Positions 44,277-53,640 are shown, counted from the first letter of the stretch. The stretch is 64,000 bases of DNA from Corynebacterium rouxii (GCF_902702935.1 NZ_LR738855.1:1922001-1986000); one strand, 5' to 3'. Program-made: numbers and translations. The notes: a model not told the origin generated them from the sequence alone.

Positions 44277-44610
44277 TAAATCCTCCTCAACAACGTCTGC
44301 CGCAGTGCATGCCAAAGGAGAGGCAGGCAGTATGTGGCAGATTTTTGGTTAATAACCAGCACTTTAAACGCCTCAATGTGAAAACGTCCGAGATACCGGC
44401 ATATAGTTACGGACACCACAATACCGAAGATCCTCTCTTCGTGTTGCCTAGTTCACTAAAGCACATTTTTTACCCCCACACATGGGCAATTTTCGGCTAT
44501 TTTTTAGCGACTACGCAGTTCAAACAGACAATTTCGCCATATCACCCCCACATCGCACGTGTGCTGCCTCAGGTCACGTTTGTGTCACTCATAGCCGAGA
44601 GGGAACAATA
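44277..44610. promoter_or_regulatory. Divergent promoter region of cat and dus
   Basis: 334 bases without a gene. Two CCCCCAC motifs (44473-44479 and 44545-44551), 72 bases apart, resemble RamA half-sites read from the cat side (TGGGGG). The evidence is weak but fits a carbon-controlled CoA-transferase with ramA in the same window. Confidence 0.35.
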
Positions 44611-45762
44611 GTGCAGGTGACTTTGACGATCGGCTCCCTAGCACTCGACTCCGTAGTAGCGCTTGCCCCCATGGCAGGCGTTACCAACATTGCGTTTCGC
44701 ACCCTGTGCAGAGAACAAGAACTAGAACGCACCGGAACCGTGTCGGGACTCTACATCTGCGAGATGATCACCGCTCGCGCCCTTGTAGAACGCAACGAGA
44801 AAACCCTCCACATGACCACCTTCGGCCCGCAAGAGGACATCCGCTCCTTGCAGCTGTACACAGTCGACCCCGAATACACTTACAAAGCCGCCAAGATGAT
44901 CGCTGAGAACAACATGGCCGACCACATCGACATGAACTTTGGCTGCCCCGTCCCCAAGGTAACCAAACGCGGTGGCGGATCCGCACTACCTTATAAACGT
45001 CGACTATTTGGCAACATCGTCGCAGCGGCCGTCAAAGGTGTCGAAGGAACCGACATCCCCGTCACCGTAAAATTCCGCATGGGCATTGATGACGACCACC
45101 TCACCTACCTCGATGCCGGACGCATCGCCGCCGAAGAAGGTGCCGCAGCCGTTACCTTGCACGCCCGCACCGCAGCAGAGCGATACTCTGGCGACGCCCA
45201 CTGGGACGCTATCGGTACCCTCAAAAATCACATGCGCGACTCCGGGATCCCCGTCCTTGGCAACGGCGACATCTTCAAAGCAGAAGACGCCAAAGCCATG
45301 CTCGACGCCTCCGGCTGCGACGGCGTTGTCGTCGGACGCGGCTGCCTCGGCCGCCCCTGGCTATTCGCAGGAATCTCCGCAGCCCTGCGCGGCGAAGAAC
45401 TCCCCCCAGAACCCACCCTGGGAGAAGTCACCCGCATCATCTACCGTCACGCAGAGTTGCTCGCCGAGCACGACGGCGAAAAGAAAGCCTGCCGCGATAT
45501 GCGCAAACACATGGGCTGGTACATGCGCGGGTTCCCCGTCGGCGGTGAATTCCGCGGAGCACTCGCTAGGATCAACTCGCTTGCCGAGCTTCGCGAGGTT
45601 CTCGCACCCTTCGCAGACTCCGATGCACTCGCAGCCGATGCCGATAGCGCCCGCGGCCGCCAAGGCTCACCCGCTAAAGTTGCACTCCCCGACGGCTGGC
45701 TCGACGACCCCGACGACGCCACGGTGCCCGAAGGCGCAGAGATCATGCACTCCGGCGGATAA
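44611..45762 (+). CDS. dus: tRNA-dihydrouridine synthase
   Basis: 383 residues from the GTG at 44611, which follows GAGGG. An FMN TIM barrel with LAPMAGVTNIAFR (flavin loop, about 13-25), MNFGCPVPKVTKRGGGSAL with the catalytic Cys (about 110), VKFRMG, HARTAAERYSG, and phosphate loops NGDIF and GVVVGRGCLGRPW. It reduces specific uridines in tRNA D-loops. DusB type by the general pattern. PhoU follows 18 bases later. Confidence 0.93.
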   Translation: MQVTLTIGSLALDSVVALAPMAGVTNIAFRTLCREQELERTGTVSGLYICEMITARALVERNEKTLHMTTFGPQEDIRSLQLYTVDPEYTYKAAKMIAENNMADHIDMNFGCPVPKVTKRGGGSALPYKRRLFGNIVAAAVKGVEGTDIPVTVKFRMGIDDDHLTYLDAGRIAAEEGAAAVTLHARTAAERYSGDAHWDAIGTLKNHMRDSGIPVLGNGDIFKAEDAKAMLDASGCDGVVVGRGCLGRPWLFAGISAALRGEELPPEPTLGEVTRIIYRHAELLAEHDGEKKACRDMRKHMGWYMRGFPVGGEFRGALARINSLAELREVLAPFADSDALAADADSARGRQGSPAKVALPDGWLDDPDDATVPEGAEIMHSGG

Positions 45763-45780
45763 CACCTATATAGTTGCCGT

Positions 45781-46533
45781 ATGCGTACAACGTATCGAGA
45801 GCATCTAGACGCATTTGCACAAGATCTGATCACCATGTGCGACACCGTTGCCGCCGTGGTGGAGGGGGCGTCGACAGGCCTGCTGGAAGGATCACTACAA
45901 TCCGCCCAGCACGCGCTCTCCCTCTCCGATGAGCTCGACGAAGTAAAAAACCGCGCCACCAAACGCGCCGTCCAACTTCTCAGCCTCGAAGCACCCGTCG
46001 CCCGCGACCTCCGCCAAATTGTTTCCTCGATCTACATCATCGAGGACTTCGACCGCATGGCTTCCCTAGCCATGCACATCGCCAGCATGGCACGACGCCG
46101 CCACCCCGACCTCGTCGTCCCAGAGCCTATCCGCGGATACTTCCACGAAATGGCACGGCTGTGCTCCGAAATGTCAGACAAAACCCGCAGCGTCCTTGTC
46201 GACCCCGACGCAGACGTTGCCATCGTGCTCGCCGCCGACGACGATGCCATCGACGACATCCACGAACACATCATGACGCTTCTGACCAAGAAGGAATGGC
46301 CGTTTTCCGCCCGCGCTGCTGTCGAGGTCACCTTGCTCGCCCGCTACTACGAGCGCTTTGCCGACCACACCGTCAACGTGGCCGCACAAATCGTGTACCT
46401 CACCACGGGGCTTATGCCTGAGGAATACAAAAAGAAGCGTGACGACGGCTTCGAGCCCGACGAGATGGAAGCCCGCTTTGCACAACTAGAAGAGCAATTC
46501 GCCAACTACGACTGGCCCAAACCAGCCGATTAA
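45781..46533 (+). CDS. phoU: Phosphate-signalling protein PhoU
   Basis: 250 residues, two tandem three-helix PhoU repeats (about 5-110 and 115-225) with the characteristic AxxVARDLRQIVSSIYIIEDFDR-type helix and its second copy LLARYYERFADHTVN. It normally curbs PstSCAB uptake and the PhoPR-type signal. In related genomes pstB, pstA, pstC and pstS follow, but here only debris remains (46990-47580). The protein looks intact, so it may serve another transporter or only the regulatory path. Confidence 0.92.
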   Translation: MRTTYREHLDAFAQDLITMCDTVAAVVEGASTGLLEGSLQSAQHALSLSDELDEVKNRATKRAVQLLSLEAPVARDLRQIVSSIYIIEDFDRMASLAMHIASMARRRHPDLVVPEPIRGYFHEMARLCSEMSDKTRSVLVDPDADVAIVLAADDDAIDDIHEHIMTLLTKKEWPFSARAAVEVTLLARYYERFADHTVNVAAQIVYLTTGLMPEEYKKKRDDGFEPDEMEARFAQLEEQFANYDWPKPAD

Positions 46534-46553
46534 GGGGGGAGATTGCACCGCAC

Positions 46554-46603
46554 TTCACACCAAATCCGGCAAAACTAGGGAGTTGCACTCGATTTGGTGT
46601 GAA
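46554..46603. repeat. 13-bp perfect inverted repeat after phoU
   Basis: TTCACACCAAATC (46554-46566) is exactly repeated in inverse at 46591-46603, around a 24-base centre. It is not followed by a T-run and lies upstream of a true terminator. It could be a small structured RNA, an operator, or a repeat family member. Confidence 0.7.
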
Positions 46604-46634
46604 CTAAAAGCTGGGCCACCCCCGAAAATGGCTA

Positions 46635-46672
46635 AAGCCTCTTGGATACCACTATCCAAGAGGCTTGCTTTA
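46635..46672. terminator. Terminator after phoU
   Basis: A 14-base perfect stem (46635-46648 and 46653-46666) with a four-base loop, followed by GCTTTAT. It can also end the small gene at 46684-46896. Confidence 0.8.
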
Positions 46673-46683
46673 TTCGCTATAAG

Positions 46684-46896
46684 TTATGCGTGGGATACGC
46701 CCAATGTAGATGGGGCTTCCAGCGTAGCTTCCATGTGAGCACCCATGCGCTTGAAAGGCGAGGTGAGAAAATCTACGAGGTTGAATGCTCGACGCTCACG
46801 CTGTGCGTACATGTTGTTGAATGCCACATCGGCCGCGTTCATCAGCTGATCTGCGGTAGGAAGATCAAGCTTGGTTGCGGTGACGGTGCTCGACAT
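46684..46896 (-). CDS. Small conserved-looking protein of unknown function
   Basis: 70 residues, predicted cytoplasmic, helix-rich, starting MSSTVTATKLDLPTADQLMN. There are no membrane segment, signal peptide or cysteines. AAGGA stands eight bases before the ATG and a terminator follows, so it is likely a real gene. I do not recognise the family. Confidence 0.6.
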   Translation of the reverse strand: MSSTVTATKLDLPTADQLMNAADVAFNNMYAQRERRAFNLVDFLTSPFKRMGAHMEATLEAPSTLGVSHA

Positions 46897-46989
46897 AACA
46901 GGTCCTTCGCTTTACTAGGATTGTTCTACCGCCCACGGTGGTGGGCAACGAAACCTAGATTAGAACCCCGAGGTAGACACCAAGGGCCA

Positions 46990-47372
46990 TTTAGGTAAAC
47001 ACTAGGTTAACTTTCTCGGCCGCTCTGTTAACTTTTCCATCCCAAGGCTGTGACCTGCAGATTTTATCCGAATCGATGAGAATGTGGCGTAGAAAACATA
47101 ACCTGATTTGCCGGTTGCTTCCAAAGAAAAGAAGGCAGTGTAGTCGGAAATACGTGCCGCCTGCTGCATAATCACGATCACAATGGTGAAGTCCTTCTTC
47201 AACTGCTGATGGTCGTTGCTGCTGACCACCTGAAAAGTCCACCGCCTGGTTTATCAAGACGCTTTTTATCCTTCACACCGGTTAGGCGCAGACCAGCGAC
47301 CACGTTGTCGGCGATAAACATGGCGGGAAAGGGGTTAGCCTTCTGGAAAACCGTGCCCACTGAAGAGCGCGC
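46990..47372 (-). pseudogene. pstB: Remnant of phosphate ABC transporter ATPase pstB
   Basis: On the minus strand the frames spell pieces of PstB in the right order: [13 protein letters not shown], then [16 protein letters not shown], a deletion, SGGQQQ (signature), another frame change, then [33 protein letters not shown], which is the conserved PstB end. Walker A and B are missing, and so is the switch His segment between IVIV and MQQAA. The position between phoU and mshD is where pstSCAB lies in C. glutamicum. Confidence 0.75.
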
Positions 47373-47384
47373 CAGGCGTTAAGA

Positions 47385-47590
47385 TCCTTTACAAAGCACA
47401 AAGCGTCCGAGGTGTTTGCCTTGAACAGGGATGTAGCCGAGTTCTTCCAGCTTGGAATCTTGGTATCGGGAAGCGTGACGCCCTAGGCAAGTTCAGGTGA
47501 TCTACACCCGACACGTTGTAGTAATCCATCGCGCTTTGCTGCGAGGATGCACAAAATTCGACTATTTTCACCTGTACATTACCTAGCGGC
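47385..47590 (-). pseudogene. Possible pstS remnant at the far edge of the pst scar
   Basis: A minus-strand frame contains ASSQQSAMDYY (about 47515-47550), which resembles the phosphate-loop segment of PstS binding proteins. Around it the frame is broken and I recognise nothing else. If correct, the scar preserves both ends of pstSCAB with pstC and pstA deleted. Confidence 0.45.
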
Positions 47591-47593
47591 TCG

Positions 47594-48505
47594 TTATAAG
47601 GAGGGCTGCGGAGAATACGTCACATGAGACTCCGTCACGTGGAAACCAAGAGCATCGTATGCTCTGCGCGCCGACTGATTATCGCCTTCCACATAGAGAA
47701 TGACGCGGCGAGCCTTCTCATATTCCAAGTGGTGCAAACCCATGCGGATTAACAGGTCCCCCAGGCCGCGGCGTCGATAAGCGCTTCCTAGGCCCACAAC
47801 GTACACCTCGCCATCGGCGCCTTCTTCCAGATCACCGTGGCGTTTCGTCCAGTGGAAGCCGGCAACAGTGCGCTTGGCGGTATCGATAAGAAACAACACA
47901 TCCGATTCGCGGAACCACGACGCATCGCGCGTCTTAGCCAACCTGGCGCTATCCCAACCGCCCTGCTCAGGATGCCACTCAAACGCCTCATTGTTTACCC
48001 GCAACCATTGCTGCTCAATATCCGGAATACTCTCATAGGCCTCATTCAAGGCCAACACCCTAAAACCATTAGGAACCTGCAACTGCGCAGACTCCGCCAA
48101 CTGTTCCCCCTCAACAGCCATCACAAGAAGCTGCCTGCTCTGAACTAGGTGCAGCGCCTTCGCCACCGCACGCGCACCAGAGCCGTCACCGTGAGCCCAC
48201 ACATTTTTCACCCCCTTGGACATAAGGTGCCGGATAAGGAAGCTGCCATAATCCTGACGTCGGCACTCTGGGTGGACAACCACCTCAGCACTCTCAGCAT
48301 CCTGAGCTGCTATCCCCACAACCAGACCGTCGCTATCCGTCACACAATAATGAACATGCCCATCGTCTTCCCGCCGTAGCCCATTAAGAAAGCTCTCCGA
48401 CAACGGGGCGATACCATCAGCACGGGTAGCCGCCACAATAATCTCATCTACTCGATCACGAAGCGCTACCGAGGTCGTAGCTAAGGACGTTTCAATCATC
48501 TTCAT
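47594..48505 (-). CDS. mshD: Mycothiol synthase (acetyltransferase)
   Basis: 303 residues from the ATG at 48505; a GTG six codons upstream is possible. Two tandem GNAT domains: the first, weaker, covers about 10-140 (VVVHPECRRQDYGSFLIRHL), and the second, catalytic, about 150-300 with VVGLGSAYRRRGLGDLLIRMGLHHL (acetyl-CoA loop, broken motif) and the end LYVEGDNQSARRAYDALGF. It acetylates Cys-GlcN-Ins in the last step of mycothiol synthesis. It identifies the host as a mycothiol-using actinobacterium. Confidence 0.92.
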   Translation of the reverse strand: MKMIETSLATTSVALRDRVDEIIVAATRADGIAPLSESFLNGLRREDDGHVHYCVTDSDGLVVGIAAQDAESAEVVVHPECRRQDYGSFLIRHLMSKGVKNVWAHGDGSGARAVAKALHLVQSRQLLVMAVEGEQLAESAQLQVPNGFRVLALNEAYESIPDIEQQWLRVNNEAFEWHPEQGGWDSARLAKTRDASWFRESDVLFLIDTAKRTVAGFHWTKRHGDLEEGADGEVYVVGLGSAYRRRGLGDLLIRMGLHHLEYEKARRVILYVEGDNQSARRAYDALGFHVTESHVTYSPQPSL

Positions 48506-48543
48506 GTGACCCACCCTACGCACCTAGTGGTAAAAATAAAGGC

Positions 48544-49347
48544 GTGCACACCGACTCCGACCCCCGAGCGCGCCGTCGTAGCGCCCACGCCCTACTCATC
48601 ACCATCATCATGTTCATCGCAGTTGGCCTGATCCTGTGGGCTATCGACGCAGCCATCGCCGCGCGAGCCGAACACCGCATCTCCCAAGCGGTCCGCAGCA
48701 ACGCACAGCTCGATCAAAACCCAGGTGTATATGTGGGCGGAGCACCTTATACTGCGGCGCTGATTACAGGAAAAGTCCCAGAACTATCCGTCAACGTCTC
48801 CGACGTAGAAGTAGCAGACTTCGGCCTGCTGGTTGCTGGAACCTCAGTCACCGACCTCAGACTCAACCCCAGCGACGTACTCAGCGGTTCCGTAGACGGC
48901 GCAAAAGCACAGCTCGTATCGCGCAACGTCGGATTCGATGGTGTAGCCGTAGGAAAACAGCTAGGAATCGACGACCTCGACCTATCCAACCCCTACGACA
49001 TCTCCCCCTCCGGTACCAACTCCAGCGAAGTTCAACTTCGCGGCACCCCTCGTGATTTTCACAGCTCTGTGACTGTACAGGCAGACTTACGCCTTAAAGG
49101 CGAAGATTTCTTCCTCACCCCCACCACTGTCATGGACCGTGGCGATAACACCGCCAGCGATGACGAAATCCTTGCAGCTTTTGCTTGGACACTCAATACC
49201 CGCACCCTGCCCATTAACGCCCAAGCAAGCTACGTGTATTTCTCTGGTGGCACCATCCGATTCGAAGCTCAAGAACGCAACGTGACCCTTCACCTTGAAG
49301 ACCTCTCGCCGCTGCGCTCCACCAACAACAAAGTGGTTGTGGAATAA
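48544..49347 (+). CDS. DUF2993 (LmeA-like) membrane-anchored protein
   Basis: 267 residues, GTG start. A basic N-terminus and one hydrophobic segment (about 17-38) anchor an extracytoplasmic domain of the DUF2993 type, with the phrase TGKVPELSVNVSDVEVADFGLLV (broken motif) typical of it. In mycobacteria the family member LmeA binds phospholipid and supports lipomannan elongation. The role here is inferred. It diverges from mshD. Confidence 0.8.
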   Translation: MHTDSDPRARRRSAHALLITIIMFIAVGLILWAIDAAIAARAEHRISQAVRSNAQLDQNPGVYVGGAPYTAALITGKVPELSVNVSDVEVADFGLLVAGTSVTDLRLNPSDVLSGSVDGAKAQLVSRNVGFDGVAVGKQLGIDDLDLSNPYDISPSGTNSSEVQLRGTPRDFHSSVTVQADLRLKGEDFFLTPTTVMDRGDNTASDDEILAAFAWTLNTRTLPINAQASYVYFSGGTIRFEAQERNVTLHLEDLSPLRSTNNKVVVE

Positions 49348-49356
49348 AACTGTGCG

Positions 49357-50409
49357 TCACAAGCGTGGATCGAAGAAGCTCAACCCCACTTTGAGCATGG
49401 ATAATGGAGTTGGTTTCACCGGCTCTGTCGGCGCATAAACCTCAATAGCGTCCGCCACCGCTTTTAACGTCACCCCATCAAACTGGCCAACATATTCGCC
49501 ATCAGCTTGGAAGCGCTGGTTCTCGTGGCACACGATGCTGACCTCGGTGGCATCATCAAACATCAAGGTACGCCGCTGCAACACATCGGCAATGACCTTA
49601 TTGTGGCCAATACCCACAAGGTGTGCCATCGATGCCACACCGCCAATACCGCGTAAATCGGTAATCGCCCACAGGCTCAACCCCAAATCAAAAGAATTAC
49701 GCGGATTGGTCACCACAGGCAGCGGCCCTAAAAACGTCCAAGGATTGGTATTAGACGCAACCACAATGGGGAGATCGTCATACACGAATTCCTCACCCTT
49801 GCGGTTGATGGCCCGCACGCTCATCCGAGGCGTGTGCCGGTGCAGCTTCAGCCACGAGCGAATCGCAGCGTGAGCATAACGCAGCGGAGTAGCCGCAAAG
49901 CCGCGACGACGCACTCTTTCCACTGCAGCGATCACATCGGCATCAATGCCAAAGCCCGCATTGACCGCAAACCACTGACTACCCCACTTGCCTAAATTGA
50001 TCCGCCGCTTGCTTCCCCTATGCAAGGCATCTGCCAATACCTCAGCAGCATGGGCCGGATCTGCAGGAAAACCCAATGCACGGGCAAACACGTTCGCCGA
50101 GCCAGTAGGGATCACCGCTAACGCCGGTGGGGACGTAGGTAGATCGCCAAGCAGTCCATTAATGACCTCATTAACCGTGCCATCACCGCCCACGGCGATG
50201 ACCACGTCATAATCCTCTACGGTGAGGTTTTTACACATATGTCGAGCATGTCCCGCATAGTGGGTCATCTGGGCACGAAGCTCAAGACCAGGCACTGCGC
50301 GCAGTGTGGGAATCACATGCCGAAACATCTCAACGGACTGCGTCGTTGAGTTCGGGTTGTTAATAATAAGGGCGCGCACGCCACCCACCTTATCGCCAAA
50401 CGCGAACAT
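49357..50409 (-). CDS. Diacylglycerol/lipid kinase family protein
   Basis: 350 residues from the ATG at 50409, chosen because family members begin just before the IINNPNS strand. Motifs are IINNPNSTTQ (about 14-23), the nucleotide loop AVGGDGTVNEVINGL (about 76-90), IPTGSANVFARAL, and the C-terminal QADGEYVG. It phosphorylates a lipid such as diacylglycerol or sphingosine-like bases with ATP. Substrate unknown. It diverges from the FABP gene across 39 bases. Confidence 0.88.
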   Translation of the reverse strand: MFAFGDKVGGVRALIINNPNSTTQSVEMFRHVIPTLRAVPGLELRAQMTHYAGHARHMCKNLTVEDYDVVIAVGGDGTVNEVINGLLGDLPTSPPALAVIPTGSANVFARALGFPADPAHAAEVLADALHRGSKRRINLGKWGSQWFAVNAGFGIDADVIAAVERVRRRGFAATPLRYAHAAIRSWLKLHRHTPRMSVRAINRKGEEFVYDDLPIVVASNTNPWTFLGPLPVVTNPRNSFDLGLSLWAITDLRGIGGVASMAHLVGIGHNKVIADVLQRRTLMFDDATEVSIVCHENQRFQADGEYVGQFDGVTLKAVADAIEVYAPTEPVKPTPLSMLKVGLSFFDPRL

Positions 50410-50448
50410 TTGTGGTGTATGCCAACCAAACCAGTAGGCTGGTGGACT

Positions 50449-51096
50449 ATGAGTGAACACACCAACGATGAAGTACAGCCCACCGCGCTCAGCGGTAACG
50501 ACGCAGTTAACCGTGCTGCCGAGCAGTGGAAAGAATCCGCGCACCGTAACATCCCAGGCCTAGGCGACCTACCTATCCCTGATGACACCGCCAACCTTCG
50601 CGAGGGTCCTAACCTTCACGACGGTCTGCTCGCGCTACTTCCACTCGTTGGCGTATGGCGCGGTACCGGACACGCGGACACCGCCGAAGATGGCCAGTAC
50701 GCATTTGGCCAGCAGATTACCTTCGCTCACGACGGCGAAAACTACCTCACCTACGAGTCGCGTATCTGGAAGCTTGACAACGAAGGCAACTCCACCGATT
50801 TAGATTACCGCGAGTCCGGTTTCTGGCGCATTAGCCTCAAAGACGAAATCGAAGTAGTACTCACGCACTCCACTGGTGTAGCCGAGATCTTCTACGGCGA
50901 GCCAATGAACGAGCGCGCATGGCAGATTGAATCCGCCTCCACCATGGTGACCGCTCAAGGACCAGCTACTCTCGGCCCTGGCAAGCGTCTCTACGGCTTG
51001 ATGCCAAACAACAACCTAGGTTGGGTAGATGAGCGCATGGTCGATGGCGAGATGCGTCCCCGGATGTCCGCAGAACTTTCCCGCGTGATCGGTTAA
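50449..51096 (+). CDS. FABP-like / nitrobindin-type beta-barrel protein
   Basis: 215 residues from the ATG at 50449. The signature LVGVWRGTGHA (about 62-72) opens a ten-strand barrel with FGQQITFAHDGENYLTYESR and LTHSTGVAEIFYGE. Actinobacterial relatives are heme-binding nitrobindins with a C-terminal His ligand. No His is found in the last 25 residues here (the tail is MRPRMSAELSRVIG), so heme binding is uncertain. Confidence 0.82.
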   Translation: MSEHTNDEVQPTALSGNDAVNRAAEQWKESAHRNIPGLGDLPIPDDTANLREGPNLHDGLLALLPLVGVWRGTGHADTAEDGQYAFGQQITFAHDGENYLTYESRIWKLDNEGNSTDLDYRESGFWRISLKDEIEVVLTHSTGVAEIFYGEPMNERAWQIESASTMVTAQGPATLGPGKRLYGLMPNNNLGWVDERMVDGEMRPRMSAELSRVIG

Positions 51097-51102
51097 TAAC
51101 AG

Positions 51103-51999
51103 CTACGGTGCTGTCAGTGCTGCCTCGATCAGCTCGCGAATCTCAGATTCGTTGTCTGGTCGGGGCAGTTTTGTGTCATTTATCCGTCGCACCCTCGTGG
51201 CTCCTCGAACGGAGCTAATCAGCCACACACTATCGGCTTTTTCAGTGAGGTACACCTCGTCCATGTCTTTGAGTTTGCAGTTCCAGCCTTGGGCAGTGGC
51301 GTGATCAAAAAGCGCTGCTTGGGTGGTGCCTGGCAACACGTCGCCACCGGGGAAAGGACTACGGATTTTATTTCCGCGGAATGTCACCACGGTTGAAGTG
51401 GCTCCTTCTAATATGCGACTTTCTTCGATGAAGATGACGTCGTCAAAGCCTTCTTTTTTCGCCCACCGCAAGGCAGCCATATTTGAGGCGTAGTTCAGCG
51501 TTTTAGCTCCGATGACCACCCAAGGCACCGCGTTGCTGGTGTCGATGTGATAGCCACGTGGGGTAGTCATTACACGCACGCCTTTTTCCCGCTGTTCAAA
51601 GATAGAATCCGGCACCGCTGTAATGGTGAGCCACGCCGAGGGATGTCCGGTGCTGGCACGCCCACGGGTGTACGTCCATACGCATTTGGCGTCTCGCTCC
51701 GAGCGCTGAAACCATTTCTCTACCGCCATCGATGTGGCATGCAGCCAGTGGTCTAGGCGAGGCTCTGGCAAATCCAACAACGCCGCTGAGTCACGAAAAC
51801 GCTGCGCGTGGCGTTCTAAATTGCATGCGCGACCGTGTCGGAACAGGATCGTCTCAAACACGCCATCGCCACGCGTTACTGCCGCATCGTCCCAGTACAC
51901 CAAGGGCAGAAGGGGGCTGTGATCGCGCACCGATCCACCATAGGGCTCAACGGCAATGATGATCGGCTCATGCTTAGGTGAAGACGTGTCTGTCGCCAT
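51103..51999 (-). CDS. Class IV aminotransferase, probable aminodeoxychorismate lyase
   Basis: 298 residues from the ATG at 51999 (another ATG lies three codons upstream). PLP fold type IV with RGDGVFETILFRHG, the PLP Lys in GAKTLNYASNMAALRWA (about 172), the E/L-x-x-x-T loop EESRILEGATSTVVTF, and PGTTQAALFD. In this position next to ygfZ I favour the PabC role that yields p-aminobenzoate for folate. A branched-chain or D-amino-acid transaminase is the alternative. Confidence 0.8.
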   Translation of the reverse strand: MATDTSSPKHEPIIIAVEPYGGSVRDHSPLLPLVYWDDAAVTRGDGVFETILFRHGRACNLERHAQRFRDSAALLDLPEPRLDHWLHATSMAVEKWFQRSERDAKCVWTYTRGRASTGHPSAWLTITAVPDSIFEQREKGVRVMTTPRGYHIDTSNAVPWVVIGAKTLNYASNMAALRWAKKEGFDDVIFIEESRILEGATSTVVTFRGNKIRSPFPGGDVLPGTTQAALFDHATAQGWNCKLKDMDEVYLTEKADSVWLISSVRGATRVRRINDTKLPRPDNESEIRELIEAALTAP

Positions 52000-52052
52000 G
52001 TACTTCATTATGCCCGCTGAAGCGCACGCATTTGGGATGTACGATCTATTTT

Positions 52053-53156
52053 GTGACAAATCCTGAATCACTCGCTACATATTCCAGCCCCCTTTTGAGC
52101 CTGCCCGGTGCAGCTGAGCCTCAAGGCGGCAACGAGATTCCCGAATACACCGGTGTTGCTTGGCACTATGGTGACCCCCTAGTCGAGCAGCGTTATTTTG
52201 AACGCAGCGGCGGATTTGTTGATCGTTCGCATCGCGGCGTGCTCTGCGTCAGCGGCGAGGATGCAGCAGTTTTTTTGAATAATTTGCTGTCTCAAAAGCT
52301 CACTGATCTTCCTTCCTTGTGGGCTGGCGAGGCTCTTGATCTTGATATCCAAGGCCATATTGTCCATCACATGGAGATCATCGCTGCAGAGGGCGTGTTC
52401 TACGTACATGTTCCCGCGGCTCAGTTGGAATCCTTGCACACCTTTTTAACACGCATGATCTTTTGGTCGAAGGTCGCTATTGAGGTGACAGATGCGGCAG
52501 TAATTAGCGTTATCAGTGCTCGCAATCTTGATGCGCTTATCGACGCTCCCCTCCCCGAGGCATTAGCAATAAGTCCTGTCGTAGATTTTTCGTTGCCGCG
52601 TCGCGACGTGGTGGTTCCACGTGCCAGCCTTATGGCAGTAGCTGCTACTTTGCAAGAGCGTGGTTTCCATCCTGCTGGCATGATGGCTTATACCGCGGCA
52701 CGAGTTCGTTCCCTCCAACCAGCGATGAGTTTGGACATGGATGCCACAACGATTCCTCACGAGGCGGCTTCGTTGATTGGGCGCGACGAGCACATCGGCG
52801 CGGTGCACCTAAATAAAGGGTGCTATCGCGGTCAAGAGACGGTGGGACGCGTAGAAAATCTGGGGCGTTCGCCACGAGTGCTCGTCATGGTACTTATCGA
52901 CGGCTCCGCGCCGGAGCAGCCTCGGCCCGCAACGCCGCTTACCGTTGGTGGACGCACCGTGGGGTTCTTGGGCACCGTGGTGGATGATTTCGAGCTCGGC
53001 CCCATTGGTCTTGCGGTAGTGAAGCGTTCTGCGTTGAAGTCTGCCACTTTGCAAGCTGGCGACGATGTGGCGCTGAGTATTGACCCCGATTCTCTGCCAC
53101 ACGACGAAGGAGAGAAAGCTGGACGCGCAGCAATCAACAAATTGCGTGGACTGTAA
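52053..53156 (+). CDS. ygfZ: YgfZ/GcvT-like folate-binding protein
   Basis: 367 residues from the GTG at 52053. It has the family motif KGCYRGQETVGRV (about 257-269), in which the Cys is functionally important, and the GcvT-like barrel. YgfZ helps maintain certain iron-sulfur enzymes with tetrahydrofolate. The neighbouring PabC-like gene, on the opposite strand, fits a folate theme. No strong ribosome site is visible, and a short or leaderless transcript is possible. Confidence 0.9.
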   Translation: MTNPESLATYSSPLLSLPGAAEPQGGNEIPEYTGVAWHYGDPLVEQRYFERSGGFVDRSHRGVLCVSGEDAAVFLNNLLSQKLTDLPSLWAGEALDLDIQGHIVHHMEIIAAEGVFYVHVPAAQLESLHTFLTRMIFWSKVAIEVTDAAVISVISARNLDALIDAPLPEALAISPVVDFSLPRRDVVVPRASLMAVAATLQERGFHPAGMMAYTAARVRSLQPAMSLDMDATTIPHEAASLIGRDEHIGAVHLNKGCYRGQETVGRVENLGRSPRVLVMVLIDGSAPEQPRPATPLTVGGRTVGFLGTVVDDFELGPIGLAVVKRSALKSATLQAGDDVALSIDPDSLPHDEGEKAGRAAINKLRGL

Positions 53157-53377
53157 GAAAATACTCTTCCTCATTGTGAGCTGCGAAAATACCCATGCGT
53201 AAAGTTTTAACTACGCCTTTGTTGGGGGAACAATTTCCGTGCGGTACACTTTCAGTGCGACAAATTGCTCCGTTTCGGGCTATTGTGTCTTATAGGAAAA
53301 AACACGTCGAATAAATAGCTAAATGGAGAAGCAGGCTTTCCCATCCCTTCTCCTGTTCACTCCAAGGGGGTCATGCC

Positions 53378-53584
53378 ATGGGTCGCGGTCGCGCGAAGGC
53401 TAAACAGACCAAGGTTGCACGCCAGCTTAAGTACAACACGCCAGATATGGATTTGGACTCTCTGCAAAGGGAGCTGGCCCAGAAGTCCCCAAGTTCGAGC
53501 AAGAGCCACTCTGACTCTTATGTGGATGACTATGAGGACGTAGCCGACAAGTACGCCGATTATGGCGACTGGGAAGAAAAGTAG
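53378..53584 (+). CDS. DUF3073 small actinobacterial protein
   Basis: 68 residues: a basic head MGRGRAKAKQTKVARQLKY and a strongly acidic tail DDYEDVADKYADYGDWEEK. This is the typical DUF3073 pattern found across Actinobacteria, function unknown. A ribosome site AAGGGGG precedes the ATG by about nine bases, and a strong terminator follows. The 220 bases between ygfZ and this gene hold only its promoter. Confidence 0.88.
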   Translation: MGRGRAKAKQTKVARQLKYNTPDMDLDSLQRELAQKSPSSSKSHSDSYVDDYEDVADKYADYGDWEEK

Positions 53585-53605
53585 TTCTTCCCTAGCCTAG
53601 CTAAG

Positions 53606-53632
53606 TAAACCCCGAGTGCTACTCGGGGTTTA
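53606..53632. terminator. Terminator after the DUF3073 gene
   Basis: A 12-base perfect stem with a GCT loop, and short T-runs on both sides. Confidence 0.85.
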
Positions 53633-53640
53633 CTTGTGCC

